Below the pieces are notes generated by a model that was not told the DNA's origin, searched no databases, and saw only the letters and a program-made list of their open reading frames with translations. Source: Mycobacterium sp. EPa45 (GTDB taxonomy: Bacteria > Actinomycetota > Actinomycetes > Mycobacteriales > Mycobacteriaceae). Taken from it: a DNA stretch of 64,000 bases. Location: contig NZ_CP011773.1 of NCBI RefSeq assembly GCF_001021385.1, forward strand, positions 1,612,001-1,676,000, read 5' to 3'. Position numbers and translations under genes: made by a program. Of the stretch, positions 1 to 8,288 are shown piece by piece (the first letter of the stretch is position 1; each line of letters starts with the position of its first letter).

Positions 1-314
1 CCCACCCACTCAGATCCCTGCCCCGGAAAGACGAACACCCTTCGTCCTGTCCGTCTGGCTCGGCCGGTGATGACGGTCGGCGACGGTGTGCCGGAGGCGA
101 GCGCCCTCAACCCGCTCAACAGCTCACCCCGGTTCGCTCCCACGATCACGGCGCGGTGCCCGAATGATGTCCCGGTGTTCGCCAATGAATACGCAACATC
201 GCCTGGATCGGTGTCGGGCTGTTCATCGAGGAGCCGCACCAGCGCAGCGGCTTGGCCGGCCAAGGCCGCCGCCGACTTCGCGGACAAGGCCCACGGCGTG
301 ATGCCGGCAGTCAT
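1..314 (-). CDS. Type I polyketide synthase, N-terminal part starting with an acyltransferase (runs off the left edge)
   Basis: Only the first 104 codons are in the window. They read directly into the linker that normally joins a ketosynthase to an acyltransferase (PWALSAKSAAALAGQAA, then GHRAVIVG) and then into the start of the AT domain (VFVFPGQGSEWVG). No ketosynthase precedes them. The ATG at 314-312 has a GAGAGGA ribosome site just upstream, so this looks like a real start and not an internal Met. Modular synthases such as DEBS1 begin in this way with a loading AT domain, which is known for that family. That this protein is a loading module is inference, because the rest lies outside the window. 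A LAL regulator and P450/ferredoxin genes lie just upstream on the same strand, as expected for a biosynthetic cluster. A 5'-truncated PKS is the alternative. Confidence 0.8.
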   Translation of the reverse strand, partial: MTAGITPWALSAKSAAALAGQAAALVRLLDEQPDTDPGDVAYSLANTGTSFGHRAVIVGANRGELLSGLRALASGTPSPTVITGRARRTGRRVFVFPGQGSEWV

Positions 315-356
315 GACGATTTCCTCTCGCAAGCCGCGCTGGTGGTGTGTGACGTG

Positions 357-387
357 ACTCCGGCCCGTCCCCGCCGCAGGCCGGAGT
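357..387. terminator. Perfect 9-bp inverted repeat between LAL regulator and PKS
   Basis: ACTCCGGCC at 357-365 and GGCCGGAGT at 379-387 pair perfectly around a 13-nt loop. It lies after the stop of the LAL gene and before the PKS start, both on the minus strand. There is no T-tract, so it may be a factor-dependent terminator, an attenuator, or an operator. A second 10-bp palindrome, GCAGTACTGC, lies at 428-437. Confidence 0.35.
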
Positions 388-459
388 CCCGGTAGGACGA
401 TCATCGTCGCGCCGGGTAGGAGAGCCTGCAGTACTGCACTACTGAAATTCGGCGCGACG

Positions 460-3063
460 TCAGGTGAGCAGTGCGGCAAGCTTTTCCCGGCTGTTGGTTC
501 CGGTTTTGCCCATTGCCCGATGAACATGGCTTTCGACCGTGCGGACCGACAGGTACAGACGCTCGGCTATGGCACGGTTGGACAAACCCTGGCGGATCAA
601 CATGACGATCTCGCGTTCGCGTTCGGTGAACGGCAGCGGCTCGGCGGTCTGGCGCAATGCGAGGGTGACCAATCCACCGCAGCGCTGGGCCAAGGCGGCG
701 GCACGGGTTGAGCCACTCAGAGCCGACCCGCGCTGGTCGTGCCGGCGATGAGTCAGGGCGGCGTGCGCAGCGGCGTCGGCCGCGGCGACCAAGTCGCCGA
801 GCTCCTCGAAGGCCTCCGACACCGACATCAGTTCGTGCGCGTCGCCGTCGCGCAACGCCGCGGCGAAGCGGGCCGCCACACCGACTCGCGGTCCTTCGAC
901 GATCCCGGCGAGCGCGTGCAGCCGGGGCGCACTGCCGCGGTCACCGAACTGCGTGGCCGTTTGCAGGCACAGCACTTCGGCGGCGAATTGGCCTTTGTTG
1001 CAGGCTCGTTCGGCGGCGGCCGATGCGATCGCGATCGCTTCGCTGACGGCACCCTGGCTTGCGACCACCCAGGCGCGCGCCAGGCTCACCTCGTAGTCCA
1101 GTGACCGGAAGGGTCGTCGTACACCGTCGAGTGCAGCGAGCGCCGCGGCCGCCTCGGCGGAATCGCCGTGCATTGCCAGCGCGTTCACGCGCACGACGTT
1201 GTAGCGATACCCCCAGCCCATGCCATGGCCGGCAGCCGACAAGCCGAGCGCGGCCTGCCCCAGCAGCCGGCAGGCGACGTCGAGTTTTCCGGCGCCCAGT
1301 TCGGCGCGGCCGGCCACCGCAGCGCCGAGCAGTTGAGCTTCCCCGGGCAGATCGGCGGCTTGCCTGCCGACTTCCTCGGCGATCTCACCGGCTTCGGTGA
1401 TCCGGCCGGCGAGCAGGAGCGCCGTCAGATGAGCGTCAGCGATGTTGAAGCGCATCTGCGGAGCGTCGAATCGGCGCGTGGCGGCCCGGTATCCGGCACC
1501 GGCGTGGGCCTCAGCGTCCGTGACCTGCCCCGCCTCACCTGAAACAACTGTCAACGCCCACGCGATCTCGGCCCCGACGACCGGCGGTAAGTCGTCGTGC
1601 ACGAGTTCATCTGCGGCTTCCAGCGCGGAGACCGGGTTGTCCGTGGCGAACCGATGCACCACACGAAAGGCGTCGAGATAGCTGCGCGCTTCGGTAGTCG
1701 TGACATCGGCCTGGCTCTCGACGATCTCGATCGCGCGGGCTGGGTCGCCGAGCGCCCACAGGAGGTTGCTCCCGCGATGAAAGGCCAGCCTGGCCCGATC
1801 GACATCGGTGAGCTCGCCGGCGGCCATGGCATCCAGCACAGCGTCGGCCTCGGCGCCGCGGGATAGCCACGAAAGGGCATGCGCACGGGCGAAATTCGCC
1901 TCCGGGCCGGCTCCCGCAGCCAATGCCGCCCCGGCAAGCCGGTCCGCCAGCGGCAGATCAGCCAGCCACACCGCGCCGTTGGCGGCGCGAACCAGCAGGT
2001 CCGCGTCGGGTGCGAGATCGGACTCCACGCTCAGCGTGGCTCTCTTCACCACCGCCCGAATGTCGTCGGAATCCTCGAGGCCGGCCAATTCGTCGGCGAC
2101 CAATCCACGCAGCCGCCGCAGCCGGGTCACGGACGCCCGTCGGCGGCGTACTTCGCTGTAGATCGGATGGGCGACTCGCGCTTGCACACTGGTGCCCGTT
2201 GCCTCCAGCGAGATCAGGCCACGGGTTTCGGCCTCTTCGATCGCCGCCGGATCGGCTATGCGCGCCAAGATCGGCAATTCCATTGGTTCGGCGACAGCCA
2301 GGACGTCGATCACGTCGCCGACCGGGGCCGGCAATGCGCCGATTCGGGACTCGACCAAGCCGATCAGGTCGGGCGGCAGGACCGGGTCGCCGGCCCACAA
2401 CCAAGTGTCACCGTGCTGTGCGAGCCGGCCGTCGGCGACCTCCTGCTCGACGATGTTGCGCAGATACAACGAGTTGCCGTGCGTCAGCTTCCAAAGACGT
2501 TGTGCTGAAGCGGGTTCGACGTGGCCAGACAGGACCGCCGTGAGCAGGGCGGTGGTCTCGTCGAGGGACAGTGGCACAACCTCCAGTCGCTCGAACCGGC
2601 CTGTCGTCCAGATCTCCTGAAGCGCAGTGGGAACCGGTTCGCGGTCCCGGATCGTCAGGATGACCTTCGCCGCGCTGCGTTGCACGAGCTGATGCAGGAC
2701 GAACACGGAGAGATCGTCGAGCAGCTGCGCATCGTCGACAGCCACGACCACATCCGCGGAGGAACGCGTGGCCGTCAACGACTCGATCACACCTCGCACC
2801 AGCTGAACGGTCTCGGTGGCGCCGCGCTGGGTCCAGGCGGTGAACGCGCCCAACGGAATCGACCGCGCCGACGACGCGCCGACGACCCACCGACCCTCGA
2901 ATCCCCGCGCTTCGGCAGCGCTCAGCGCCTCCCGGGCGATCCGGCTCTTGCCGACCCCCGCCTCGCCGGAGACGACGACTCCCGCCACCTCCGGAGTCGC
3001 GATCGCGGACGCGACGGTTTTCATCTCCCCGGTGCGGCCAATCAACGGCCATGATAAGCGCAC
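460..3063 (-). CDS. LuxR-family transcriptional regulator of the large ATP-binding (LAL) type
   Basis: This 867-residue protein has the LAL architecture. An N-terminal AAA/P-loop ATPase carries Walker A GEAGVGKS at residues 33-40 and a Walker B-like VVVAVDDAQ near 105-113. A long helical, TPR-like middle follows, then a C-terminal LuxR helix-turn-helix of about 60 residues (TEREREIVMLIRQGLSNRAIAERL, quoted here in outline only). LAL proteins (MalT/PikD-like) activate catabolic or polyketide genes on binding an inducer. The start is GTG at 3063, 25 bp after the annotated P450 stop on the same strand. The location between a P450/ferredoxin set and a PKS suggests it controls that cluster, which is inference. 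No ligand can be read from the sequence. Confidence 0.9.
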   Translation of the reverse strand: MRLSWPLIGRTGEMKTVASAIATPEVAGVVVSGEAGVGKSRIAREALSAAEARGFEGRWVVGASSARSIPLGAFTAWTQRGATETVQLVRGVIESLTATRSSADVVVAVDDAQLLDDLSVFVLHQLVQRSAAKVILTIRDREPVPTALQEIWTTGRFERLEVVPLSLDETTALLTAVLSGHVEPASAQRLWKLTHGNSLYLRNIVEQEVADGRLAQHGDTWLWAGDPVLPPDLIGLVESRIGALPAPVGDVIDVLAVAEPMELPILARIADPAAIEEAETRGLISLEATGTSVQARVAHPIYSEVRRRRASVTRLRRLRGLVADELAGLEDSDDIRAVVKRATLSVESDLAPDADLLVRAANGAVWLADLPLADRLAGAALAAGAGPEANFARAHALSWLSRGAEADAVLDAMAAGELTDVDRARLAFHRGSNLLWALGDPARAIEIVESQADVTTTEARSYLDAFRVVHRFATDNPVSALEAADELVHDDLPPVVGAEIAWALTVVSGEAGQVTDAEAHAGAGYRAATRRFDAPQMRFNIADAHLTALLLAGRITEAGEIAEEVGRQAADLPGEAQLLGAAVAGRAELGAGKLDVACRLLGQAALGLSAAGHGMGWGYRYNVVRVNALAMHGDSAEAAAALAALDGVRRPFRSLDYEVSLARAWVVASQGAVSEAIAIASAAAERACNKGQFAAEVLCLQTATQFGDRGSAPRLHALAGIVEGPRVGVAARFAAALRDGDAHELMSVSEAFEELGDLVAAADAAAHAALTHRRHDQRGSALSGSTRAAALAQRCGGLVTLALRQTAEPLPFTEREREIVMLIRQGLSNRAIAERLYLSVRTVESHVHRAMGKTGTNSREKLAALLT

Positions 3064-3088
3064 GTCAGAAGCCTAATAGCGGCAATCG

Positions 3089-4309
3089 TCAATTGACGAG
3101 AAATCCACCCAAAGATGTCGGGGTCCGCGGAACACCTGGTTTCGCCGATATGGCGGAGGGTCGACGACAAGGCGTGGCGTTGATCTCCAGCCGGGCCAGC
3201 GGCCCGCCGAAACAGGTGTGGATACCACTGCCAAAGCCGAGGTGCTCGTTGTCCTTTCGCGTCGGATCGAACCGATCGGGACTGTCGAAACGGCGGGGGT
3301 CGCGATTGGCTGCAGCCCAGACCAGGAACACCGCTGACCCCGCGGGGATGCGGGTTCCGCCGATCTCGATGTCCGCGGTGGCCCAACGGCTCGGGAAGAA
3401 CTGCACAGCGCCTTGAAGGCGTTGCACCTCCTCGACAGTGCCCGGAATGAGCTCGGGATTGTTGCGCACCAGTTCCCAGGAGCCTTGATTGCGCAGCAGT
3501 GTCATCACGCAGTTGCTGATGGTGTTGACCGTGGAGTCGTGGCCCGCCACCAGGAGTAACTGTGCGTTGGATTCTGCCTCGGCTTTCGACACCGGACCGT
3601 CCGGTCCGTCGTCGTGCAATGCCGCCGACAGCAAGCCGGGCGCAGGTTCGCGGCTGAGGCTCTCGACCAGATCGTGGACGTACGAGCTCAACTCGACCAT
3701 GCTCGAGGCGGCTTTCGCCGTCGCGGCACGGCCCTCGTCGGTGTCGCGCTCCGGTCCCACATCGGCGCCTTGCATGAAGTCGGTGACCCATCCGTGGAAC
3801 TTGGGCTCGTCGGCCATCGGCACGCCCAGCACCCGAAAGATCACCGACACCGGGATCGGGTAGGAGAAGTCGTCGACGACGTCCATCCGGGTGCCCCCAC
3901 GTGCCTTGACCTTGTCAAGCAGTTCGTTGGCCAGATCGGCGATCATCGTCGCCATGCCGGGAATCAGGTCGGGCGTGTGTGGCGGCCCGAAATGGCGCAT
4001 GAACTGCCTGCGCATCCTGTCGTGGTCGGGTGGGTCGGAGACCAACATGCTCGAATCGCGTGCCTGAGCGGCTTCTTCGGGCTCGAGGTGGGCCTGCTTC
4101 TCGCCGAATAGGCCGGACGGACTGCGGCTGATATCTGAGCTGACCCGCGGATCATGGGCGAGCGCAACGGCTTCGGGGTAACCCGTCACCACGTAGGTCT
4201 TCTCCGACACCTTGGCAACGGGCGTCGTGCGCAATTCGTCGAAGAAGGGGTACGGGTTTGCGCGGTTCTCGAACTTCATCGCCTCGGCCCAGGCGGTTGC
4301 GGCATCCAT
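3089..4309 (-). CDS. Cytochrome P450 with a frameshifted, shortened C-terminus
   Basis: A 406-residue P450. The I-helix (LLLVAGHDST), the ExxR of helix K (EEVQR), and the heme-cysteine loop (FGSGIHTCFGGPLARLE) are all present, so the heme site looks intact. After LARLEIN the frame changes. The usual P450 tail is still encoded, but in another frame: DPPPYRRNQVFRGPRHLWVDF is read from about 3162 and stops at 3073, while this frame ends early at 3089. Between the two about 20 residues are missing, so a small deletion plus frameshift is the simplest reading. The start ATG at 4309 has AAGGAG upstream. It lies 10 bp after the ferredoxin reductase and presumably takes electrons from the adjacent ferredoxin. 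Function may be reduced or lost. The substrate is unknown. Confidence 0.85.
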   Translation of the reverse strand: MDAATAWAEAMKFENRANPYPFFDELRTTPVAKVSEKTYVVTGYPEAVALAHDPRVSSDISRSPSGLFGEKQAHLEPEEAAQARDSSMLVSDPPDHDRMRRQFMRHFGPPHTPDLIPGMATMIADLANELLDKVKARGGTRMDVVDDFSYPIPVSVIFRVLGVPMADEPKFHGWVTDFMQGADVGPERDTDEGRAATAKAASSMVELSSYVHDLVESLSREPAPGLLSAALHDDGPDGPVSKAEAESNAQLLLVAGHDSTVNTISNCVMTLLRNQGSWELVRNNPELIPGTVEEVQRLQGAVQFFPSRWATADIEIGGTRIPAGSAVFLVWAAANRDPRRFDSPDRFDPTRKDNEHLGFGSGIHTCFGGPLARLEINATPCRRPSAISAKPGVPRTPTSLGGFLVN

Positions 4310-4319
4310 GGCGGTCTCC

Positions 4320-5720
4320 TTAAGCGCGCGGGCGGAACTGGGCGCTGCGGTCGGTGGGATCGTGTCCGGTCAGCACCACATCGGGATTACCCGCGGGCTC
4401 ACGTGGATCGGGGAAGCGGGCCGGCATCGGTTCGGCGTCTTCGGGCCGGTCGAAGCCCGGCGGCGGCGGGGGAAATGGCGCCGACTTCTCGATCAGCGAG
4501 GCGTAGTACGGCAACCATTTTCCGTGGTTGAAGGTGACCGCGCCGACGATTCGGCCGCGCTTGCCGTATGCGGCGGCGAACCGGCGCTCCGCCGGCGAAC
4601 CCTGCGTGAACACGATCTCGTCGCCGAACGAGCAAACCCCGACGCTTTTGATGTTCACCCCGAATTGCCCCGACCAGAAGGACGGCAGCGGCAGGTGGGG
4701 ACGACGGCCCACTTCCAGGTGAATCATGTTGTTGGCCGCCACCTCGGCGCCGAAAACTGCGTTGTCCCAATGCTCTTGGGACAGAAACTCGTACCCGTAA
4801 AGCACGTGTGGCGCGCGGGCGACGTCGCCGGCCACGAAGATGTGATCGGTCACGACCCCGTTGATGTCGAATGCCCGGCAGCCGGCATCGCACGCCACGC
4901 CCCACTGGCCGGCCGCCAGACCCGCATCGTCGAGCCACTCCACGTTGCGAATCGAGCCGAGCGAGGCCACCACCACGTCGACGTCGAGAGCCGTGCCATC
5001 GGACAGATGTGCCCGGCGGACATGCCCGGCACTGTCGCCGGACAGACCTTCCACCGCAACGCCGGTGCGCAGATCGACCCCGGCATCGCGCATCATGCCT
5101 GCGGCGATGTCGCTGATCACTCCGCCCAGTGCGCCGCGCAGCGGGCCCTTGCCTCGTTCCGCGACCGTGACGGGCAGATCGAGATCGCGGCACACAGAGG
5201 CGATTTCGGAACCGACGAAGCCCGAGCCCACAACCAGGACCCGCTTGGGGCGCGCTTTCAATGCGGCGGCCAGGCCGGCGGCGTCTTCGACGGTGCGTAC
5301 CGTGAAGACACCTTGGAGCGCGCCCTCGGCGGGGTTGGGCCAGGGGCGAGCCCGAGTGCCGGTCGCGATCAGCAGCCGGTCGTACCCGACGTCCTCGCCG
5401 TTGGCGAGCTTGACCACGTGGTTGGGTCGGTCCAAACCGACTGCCGCGACCCCCAGCTTCCAGTCGGCATCGACACGCCGTAGCCGTGGCAGCTTGGTGT
5501 GGTCGGCCGGTACCCAGCCCTTGAGAACCTGCTTCGACAGCGGCGGACGGTCGTAGGGCTCGTGCGGTTCGTCACCGACGATGGTCAACGAGCCGTTGAA
5601 CCCCCTCTCCCGCAACGCCTCCGCGGCGCGCAACCCCGCAAGTGAGGCGCCCACGATGGCAATGCGGCCCTCGGCCCGGAACTTCGCGACCACCTCGTCC
5701 AAGTTGTACGTACCGATCAT
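4320..5720 (-). CDS. NAD(P)H:ferredoxin reductase (putidaredoxin/rhodocoxin reductase type)
   Basis: A 466-residue FAD flavoprotein of the pyridine nucleotide-disulfide oxidoreductase fold. The FAD-binding motif GASLAG is at residues 24-29, the YDRPPLSK segment at 56-63, the ATG motif (ATGTRAR) at 119-125, and the NAD(P)H-binding GSGFVG at 165-170. Such enzymes pass electrons from NAD(P)H to a small ferredoxin that reduces a P450. The gene overlaps the upstream ferredoxin stop by four bases (ATGA at 5717-5720) and is followed at once by the P450, so the three form one translation-coupled electron-transfer unit. It is somewhat longer than the usual roughly 400-420 residues, with extra N-terminal (about 20) and proline-rich C-terminal sequence. 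Confidence 0.92.
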   Translation of the reverse strand: MIGTYNLDEVVAKFRAEGRIAIVGASLAGLRAAEALRERGFNGSLTIVGDEPHEPYDRPPLSKQVLKGWVPADHTKLPRLRRVDADWKLGVAAVGLDRPNHVVKLANGEDVGYDRLLIATGTRARPWPNPAEGALQGVFTVRTVEDAAGLAAALKARPKRVLVVGSGFVGSEIASVCRDLDLPVTVAERGKGPLRGALGGVISDIAAGMMRDAGVDLRTGVAVEGLSGDSAGHVRRAHLSDGTALDVDVVVASLGSIRNVEWLDDAGLAAGQWGVACDAGCRAFDINGVVTDHIFVAGDVARAPHVLYGYEFLSQEHWDNAVFGAEVAANNMIHLEVGRRPHLPLPSFWSGQFGVNIKSVGVCSFGDEIVFTQGSPAERRFAAAYGKRGRIVGAVTFNHGKWLPYYASLIEKSAPFPPPPPGFDRPEDAEPMPARFPDPREPAGNPDVVLTGHDPTDRSAQFRPRA

Positions 5721-5944
5721 GGCGTCTCGCGATCCGCAGGCGGATCCACCTCGACGATGATCGCCTGAACCGGGCAGGATGCCGCCGCCCGCAACACCTG
5801 CTGGCGTTGCGAATCATCCGGATTGGGGTCGTAAGCCAGGGCCTCTTCGCCGACCAGCTCGAGAACGTCCGGCGCCAGTGGCACACACTGCGCATAGCCC
5901 TGGCACTTGTTGAGATCGACTACCAGCCGCATGAGCGCAGACAC
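5717..5944 (-). CDS. Small 3Fe-4S-type ferredoxin
   Basis: A 75-residue acidic ferredoxin. The cysteine pattern KCQGYAQC ... SCPVQAI has three conserved cysteines, and the fourth position of the first cluster motif is not cysteine, as in the 3Fe-4S ferredoxins that serve actinobacterial P450s. It is the first gene of the minus-strand unit ferredoxin-reductase-P450-LAL. The start is GTG at 5944; an in-frame ATG at 5932 lacks a ribosome site. The divergent epoxide hydrolase starts only 60 bp away, so both promoters must share 5945-6004. Confidence 0.92.
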   Translation of the reverse strand: MSALMRLVVDLNKCQGYAQCVPLAPDVLELVGEEALAYDPNPDDSQRQQVLRAAASCPVQAIIVEVDPPADRETP

Positions 5945-6004
5945 TAGACCTGCGCATGCCCCGACTGGCTAGTATTGCGCCAACTTCAGACAGAGGCAGC
6001 GACA
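5945..6004. promoter_or_regulatory. Divergent promoter region, ferredoxin / epoxide hydrolase
   Basis: A 60-bp gap separates two divergent starts. TAGTAT at 5970-5975 resembles a -10 element on the plus strand (TANNNT), with AGAGG at 5992-5996 acting as ribosome site for the GTG at 6005. No clear -35 or operator was seen. Confidence 0.35.
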
Positions 6005-7135
6005 GTGACCGATATCCGTCCCTTTCGAATCGCGGTGCCCGACGAGACCCTCGCCGACCTGCGAGATCGGCTCACGCGCACTCGATGGCCCGACCAGGAA
6101 TGCGTGGCGGACTGGAGTCAGGGCATCCCGCTGACCTACACCCGGGAGCTGGCGGCGTACTGGGCCGACGAATACGACTGGCGCCACCGTGAGGCGGCGC
6201 TCAATCGGTTCGACCAGTACGTCACCGAGATCGACGGCCTGGACATCCATTTCATTCATCACCGGTCGTCGAATCCGGACGCCCTGCCGCTGGTCATCAC
6301 GCACGGTTGGCCCGGCTCGGTGGTCGAATTCACCAAGGTGATCGAACCGCTGACCGAAGACTTCCACGTGGTGTGCCCGTCGCTGCCCGGCTATGGATTC
6401 TCGGCCAAGCCGACGTCGACAGGCTGGGGGATCGAGAGGATCGCGCAAGCGTGGGACATGTTGATGGCCAAGCTCGGCTATCAGCACTACGGCGCCCAGG
6501 GCGGTGACTGGGGTGCGGCGGTGACCACGCAGATCGGCCGCAACGGGGGCGACCGGAGCCGGTCGGCCGGCGACATTGGCGGATGCATCGCCATCCACAC
6601 GAACATGCCGGTGGCCTTCCCGAGCGGCCCGCTGGACAATCCCACGCAGGAGGAAAAGGACGCGCTCGCCGCGGGCGAGTTCTACGCCAAATGGGATTCG
6701 GGCTACTCCAAGCAGCAGTCGACTCGCCCGCAGACACTCGGCTACGGGTTGGCCGACTCCCCGGTCGGACAGCTGGCCTGGATCGTCGAGAAGTTCTGGG
6801 CGTGGACCGACTGCGACGGGCACCCCGAGAACGCGCTCACCCGCGACGAGCTCCTCGACAACGTGATGCTGTACTGGGTGAACAACGCGGCGACGTCCTC
6901 AGCCCGCCTGTACTGGGAGAGCTTCCGGTTCTTCGGCGCCCAGGGCAGGGTCGAGGTGCCCACCGGGATCGCACGGTTCCCGAAGGAGATCATGCGCCCG
7001 CCGCGCAGCTGGTGCGAGAACAGCTACAACGTCACCCGCTGGACGGACATGCCGCGTGGCGGTCACTTCGGAGCGTTCGAGCAGCCCGAGCTGTTCGTCG
7101 ACGACGTGAAGGCCTTCTTCGCCACCGTCCGGTGA
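6005..7135 (+). CDS. Epoxide hydrolase (alpha/beta hydrolase with EHN domain)
   Basis: A 376-residue enzyme that would open epoxides to diols. The N-terminal epoxide-hydrolase domain (PFRIAVPDETLADLRDRLT) is followed by the hydrolase core, with the oxyanion motif HGWPGS at 100-105, the nucleophile Asp168 in GGDWG, and the base His near residue 354 in RGGHFGAFE. I chose GTG at 6005 because AGAGG lies 8 bases upstream; an in-frame TTG at 5975 would add ten residues without homology. It resembles the EphA/EphB-like enzymes of mycobacteria. It runs divergently from the ferredoxin-P450 unit, so it could act on an epoxide made by the P450, but this is inference. Confidence 0.9.
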   Translation: MTDIRPFRIAVPDETLADLRDRLTRTRWPDQECVADWSQGIPLTYTRELAAYWADEYDWRHREAALNRFDQYVTEIDGLDIHFIHHRSSNPDALPLVITHGWPGSVVEFTKVIEPLTEDFHVVCPSLPGYGFSAKPTSTGWGIERIAQAWDMLMAKLGYQHYGAQGGDWGAAVTTQIGRNGGDRSRSAGDIGGCIAIHTNMPVAFPSGPLDNPTQEEKDALAAGEFYAKWDSGYSKQQSTRPQTLGYGLADSPVGQLAWIVEKFWAWTDCDGHPENALTRDELLDNVMLYWVNNAATSSARLYWESFRFFGAQGRVEVPTGIARFPKEIMRPPRSWCENSYNVTRWTDMPRGGHFGAFEQPELFVDDVKAFFATVR

Positions 7136-7136
7136 G

Positions 7137-7793
7137 TCAGCGGCGGCCGGCCGCCTCGGCCAGAACCGTCGGGATGCCGGGCACCCGCACGATGGCATCG
7201 AGCAGGGCGTGAGCGCCGGAATCGGCGAGATGCTCGGCGTCGATCGACGGGTCGAGGACGCGCTGGCGGCACAGTTCGAAGGTGAAGGCCAGCCAGGCGT
7301 AGACGATGGCCCGCAGGTCACGCTCGACCTTGGAGTCCAACTCGCCCCGCACCACGTCGGTGATCGCGGCCATGATCCGTTGCATCTGGCGTTCGTTGTC
7401 GGTGTCGTCGATGCCGCGCAGGACCGGGTCGGTGCGCCCCATCCCGATGTACGCCGCCCACGCACCGTGCGGGTGCTCTTCGTCGTAGCGGATGTAGGCC
7501 ACCACGCCGGAGCGCAGCCGATTGAACAGGGTCTGACCTGCAGCCGCCGGGGTGTTGGTGGCCTCGAACAGCCGCTCGGTCTCGGCGCGCACCACGGCAG
7601 CGAAGAATGCCCGCTTGTCAGGGAAGTAGTGGTACATCAGTGCCCGCGAGACCCCGGCGCGCTCCGCGATCTCGTCGATGCGGACCTCGTCGTACGGGCG
7701 CTGCCCGAACACCTCGGCGCCCAATGCGAGAAGCTCGCTGCGCCGGTCTTGCGGAGACAGGCGGCGGCGGGCGGGTGTTTCCGGCATGGGCAC
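7137..7793 (-). CDS. TetR-family transcriptional regulator
   Basis: About 216-218 residues. The N-terminal helix-turn-helix reads IDEIAERAGVSRALMYHYFPDKRAFF at roughly residues 38-63, typical of TetR. The C-terminal ligand domain is unassigned. Start choice is GTG at 7793 or ATG at 7787; neither has a clear ribosome site. It converges on the epoxide hydrolase with a 1-bp gap and diverges from the SnoaL-like gene at 7842, which it most likely represses together with itself. Confidence 0.9.
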   Translation of the reverse strand: MPMPETPARRRLSPQDRRSELLALGAEVFGQRPYDEVRIDEIAERAGVSRALMYHYFPDKRAFFAAVVRAETERLFEATNTPAAAGQTLFNRLRSGVVAYIRYDEEHPHGAWAAYIGMGRTDPVLRGIDDTDNERQMQRIMAAITDVVRGELDSKVERDLRAIVYAWLAFTFELCRQRVLDPSIDAEHLADSGAHALLDAIVRVPGIPTVLAEAAGRR

Positions 7794-7841
7794 ATACTAG
7801 TTGGCACATGTACAACAACTTCTGACCAATCAAGGAGTCCG
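7794..7841. promoter_or_regulatory. TetR / SnoaL-like divergent promoter with weak inverted repeat
   Basis: The 48-bp gap contains AGTTG at 7799-7803 and its complement CAACT at 7816-7820, with an ACATGT core between them. This is the usual size of a TetR operator, but the inner bases match poorly. AAGGAG at 7832-7837 is the ribosome site of the plus-strand gene. Confidence 0.35.
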
Positions 7842-8288
7842 ATGATCAGCGACGACATGCGTCAGCGCCGGCTCGACGTGATCAGAGAACACATGGACAC
7901 CGAGGTCACCAAGGAGTTCGACCGCACCCTGGCGACCTTCAACGGACACCCGCGCTACGAGATCGTCCCGACCAAACAGGTCTTCGACGGCGACGACGAA
8001 GTGATGACGTACTACCGCACGACCCGTACCGCATTCCCCGACCAGCGCCACGAGAACGCCAGCTTTCACGTCACCGACGATGCGGTGATCGTCGAGTTCG
8101 ACCTACTGGGAACCAATCTCGGCGAGTTCTATGGGCTGCCCCCGACGGGCAAGGCATTCCGGGTGCCCGTCATCGCGGTGTTCTCCTTCGATGGCGACCG
8201 CATCACCAACGAGCGGATCTACTTCGACGCCGCCACGCTGGTCAATCAGATCGGCCGCAGCGAGCTGCTTTCCCTGCTGGGCAGTTAG
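7842..8288 (+). CDS. SnoaL-like / NTF2-fold protein
   Basis: A 148-residue protein of the SnoaL polyketide-cyclase/ester-cyclase type (NTF2-like fold). The repeated pattern of a helical N-terminus, YYRTTRTAFPD, and a C-terminal sheet with VIAVFSFDGDRITNERIYFD is characteristic. Members bind small hydrophobic ligands and are cyclases, isomerases or simple carriers, so the reaction cannot be named. A strong AAGGAG lies five bases before the ATG. The stop overlaps the convergent aldehyde dehydrogenase by four bases. It is probably controlled by the divergent TetR gene. Confidence 0.8.
   Translation: MISDDMRQRRLDVIREHMDTEVTKEFDRTLATFNGHPRYEIVPTKQVFDGDDEVMTYYRTTRTAFPDQRHENASFHVTDDAVIVEFDLLGTNLGEFYGLPPTGKAFRVPVIAVFSFDGDRITNERIYFDAATLVNQIGRSELLSLLGS

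Noticed and set aside
67..357. Open plus-strand frame at the left edge
   Set aside because: The opposite strand reads as a PKS linker and AT domain with a ribosome site; the plus-strand translation has no family-like features.
3042..3791. Minus-strand frame of 249 codons overlapping the P450
   Set aside because: It is a shadow frame of the P450. The conserved P450 tail lies in the third frame, not in this one.
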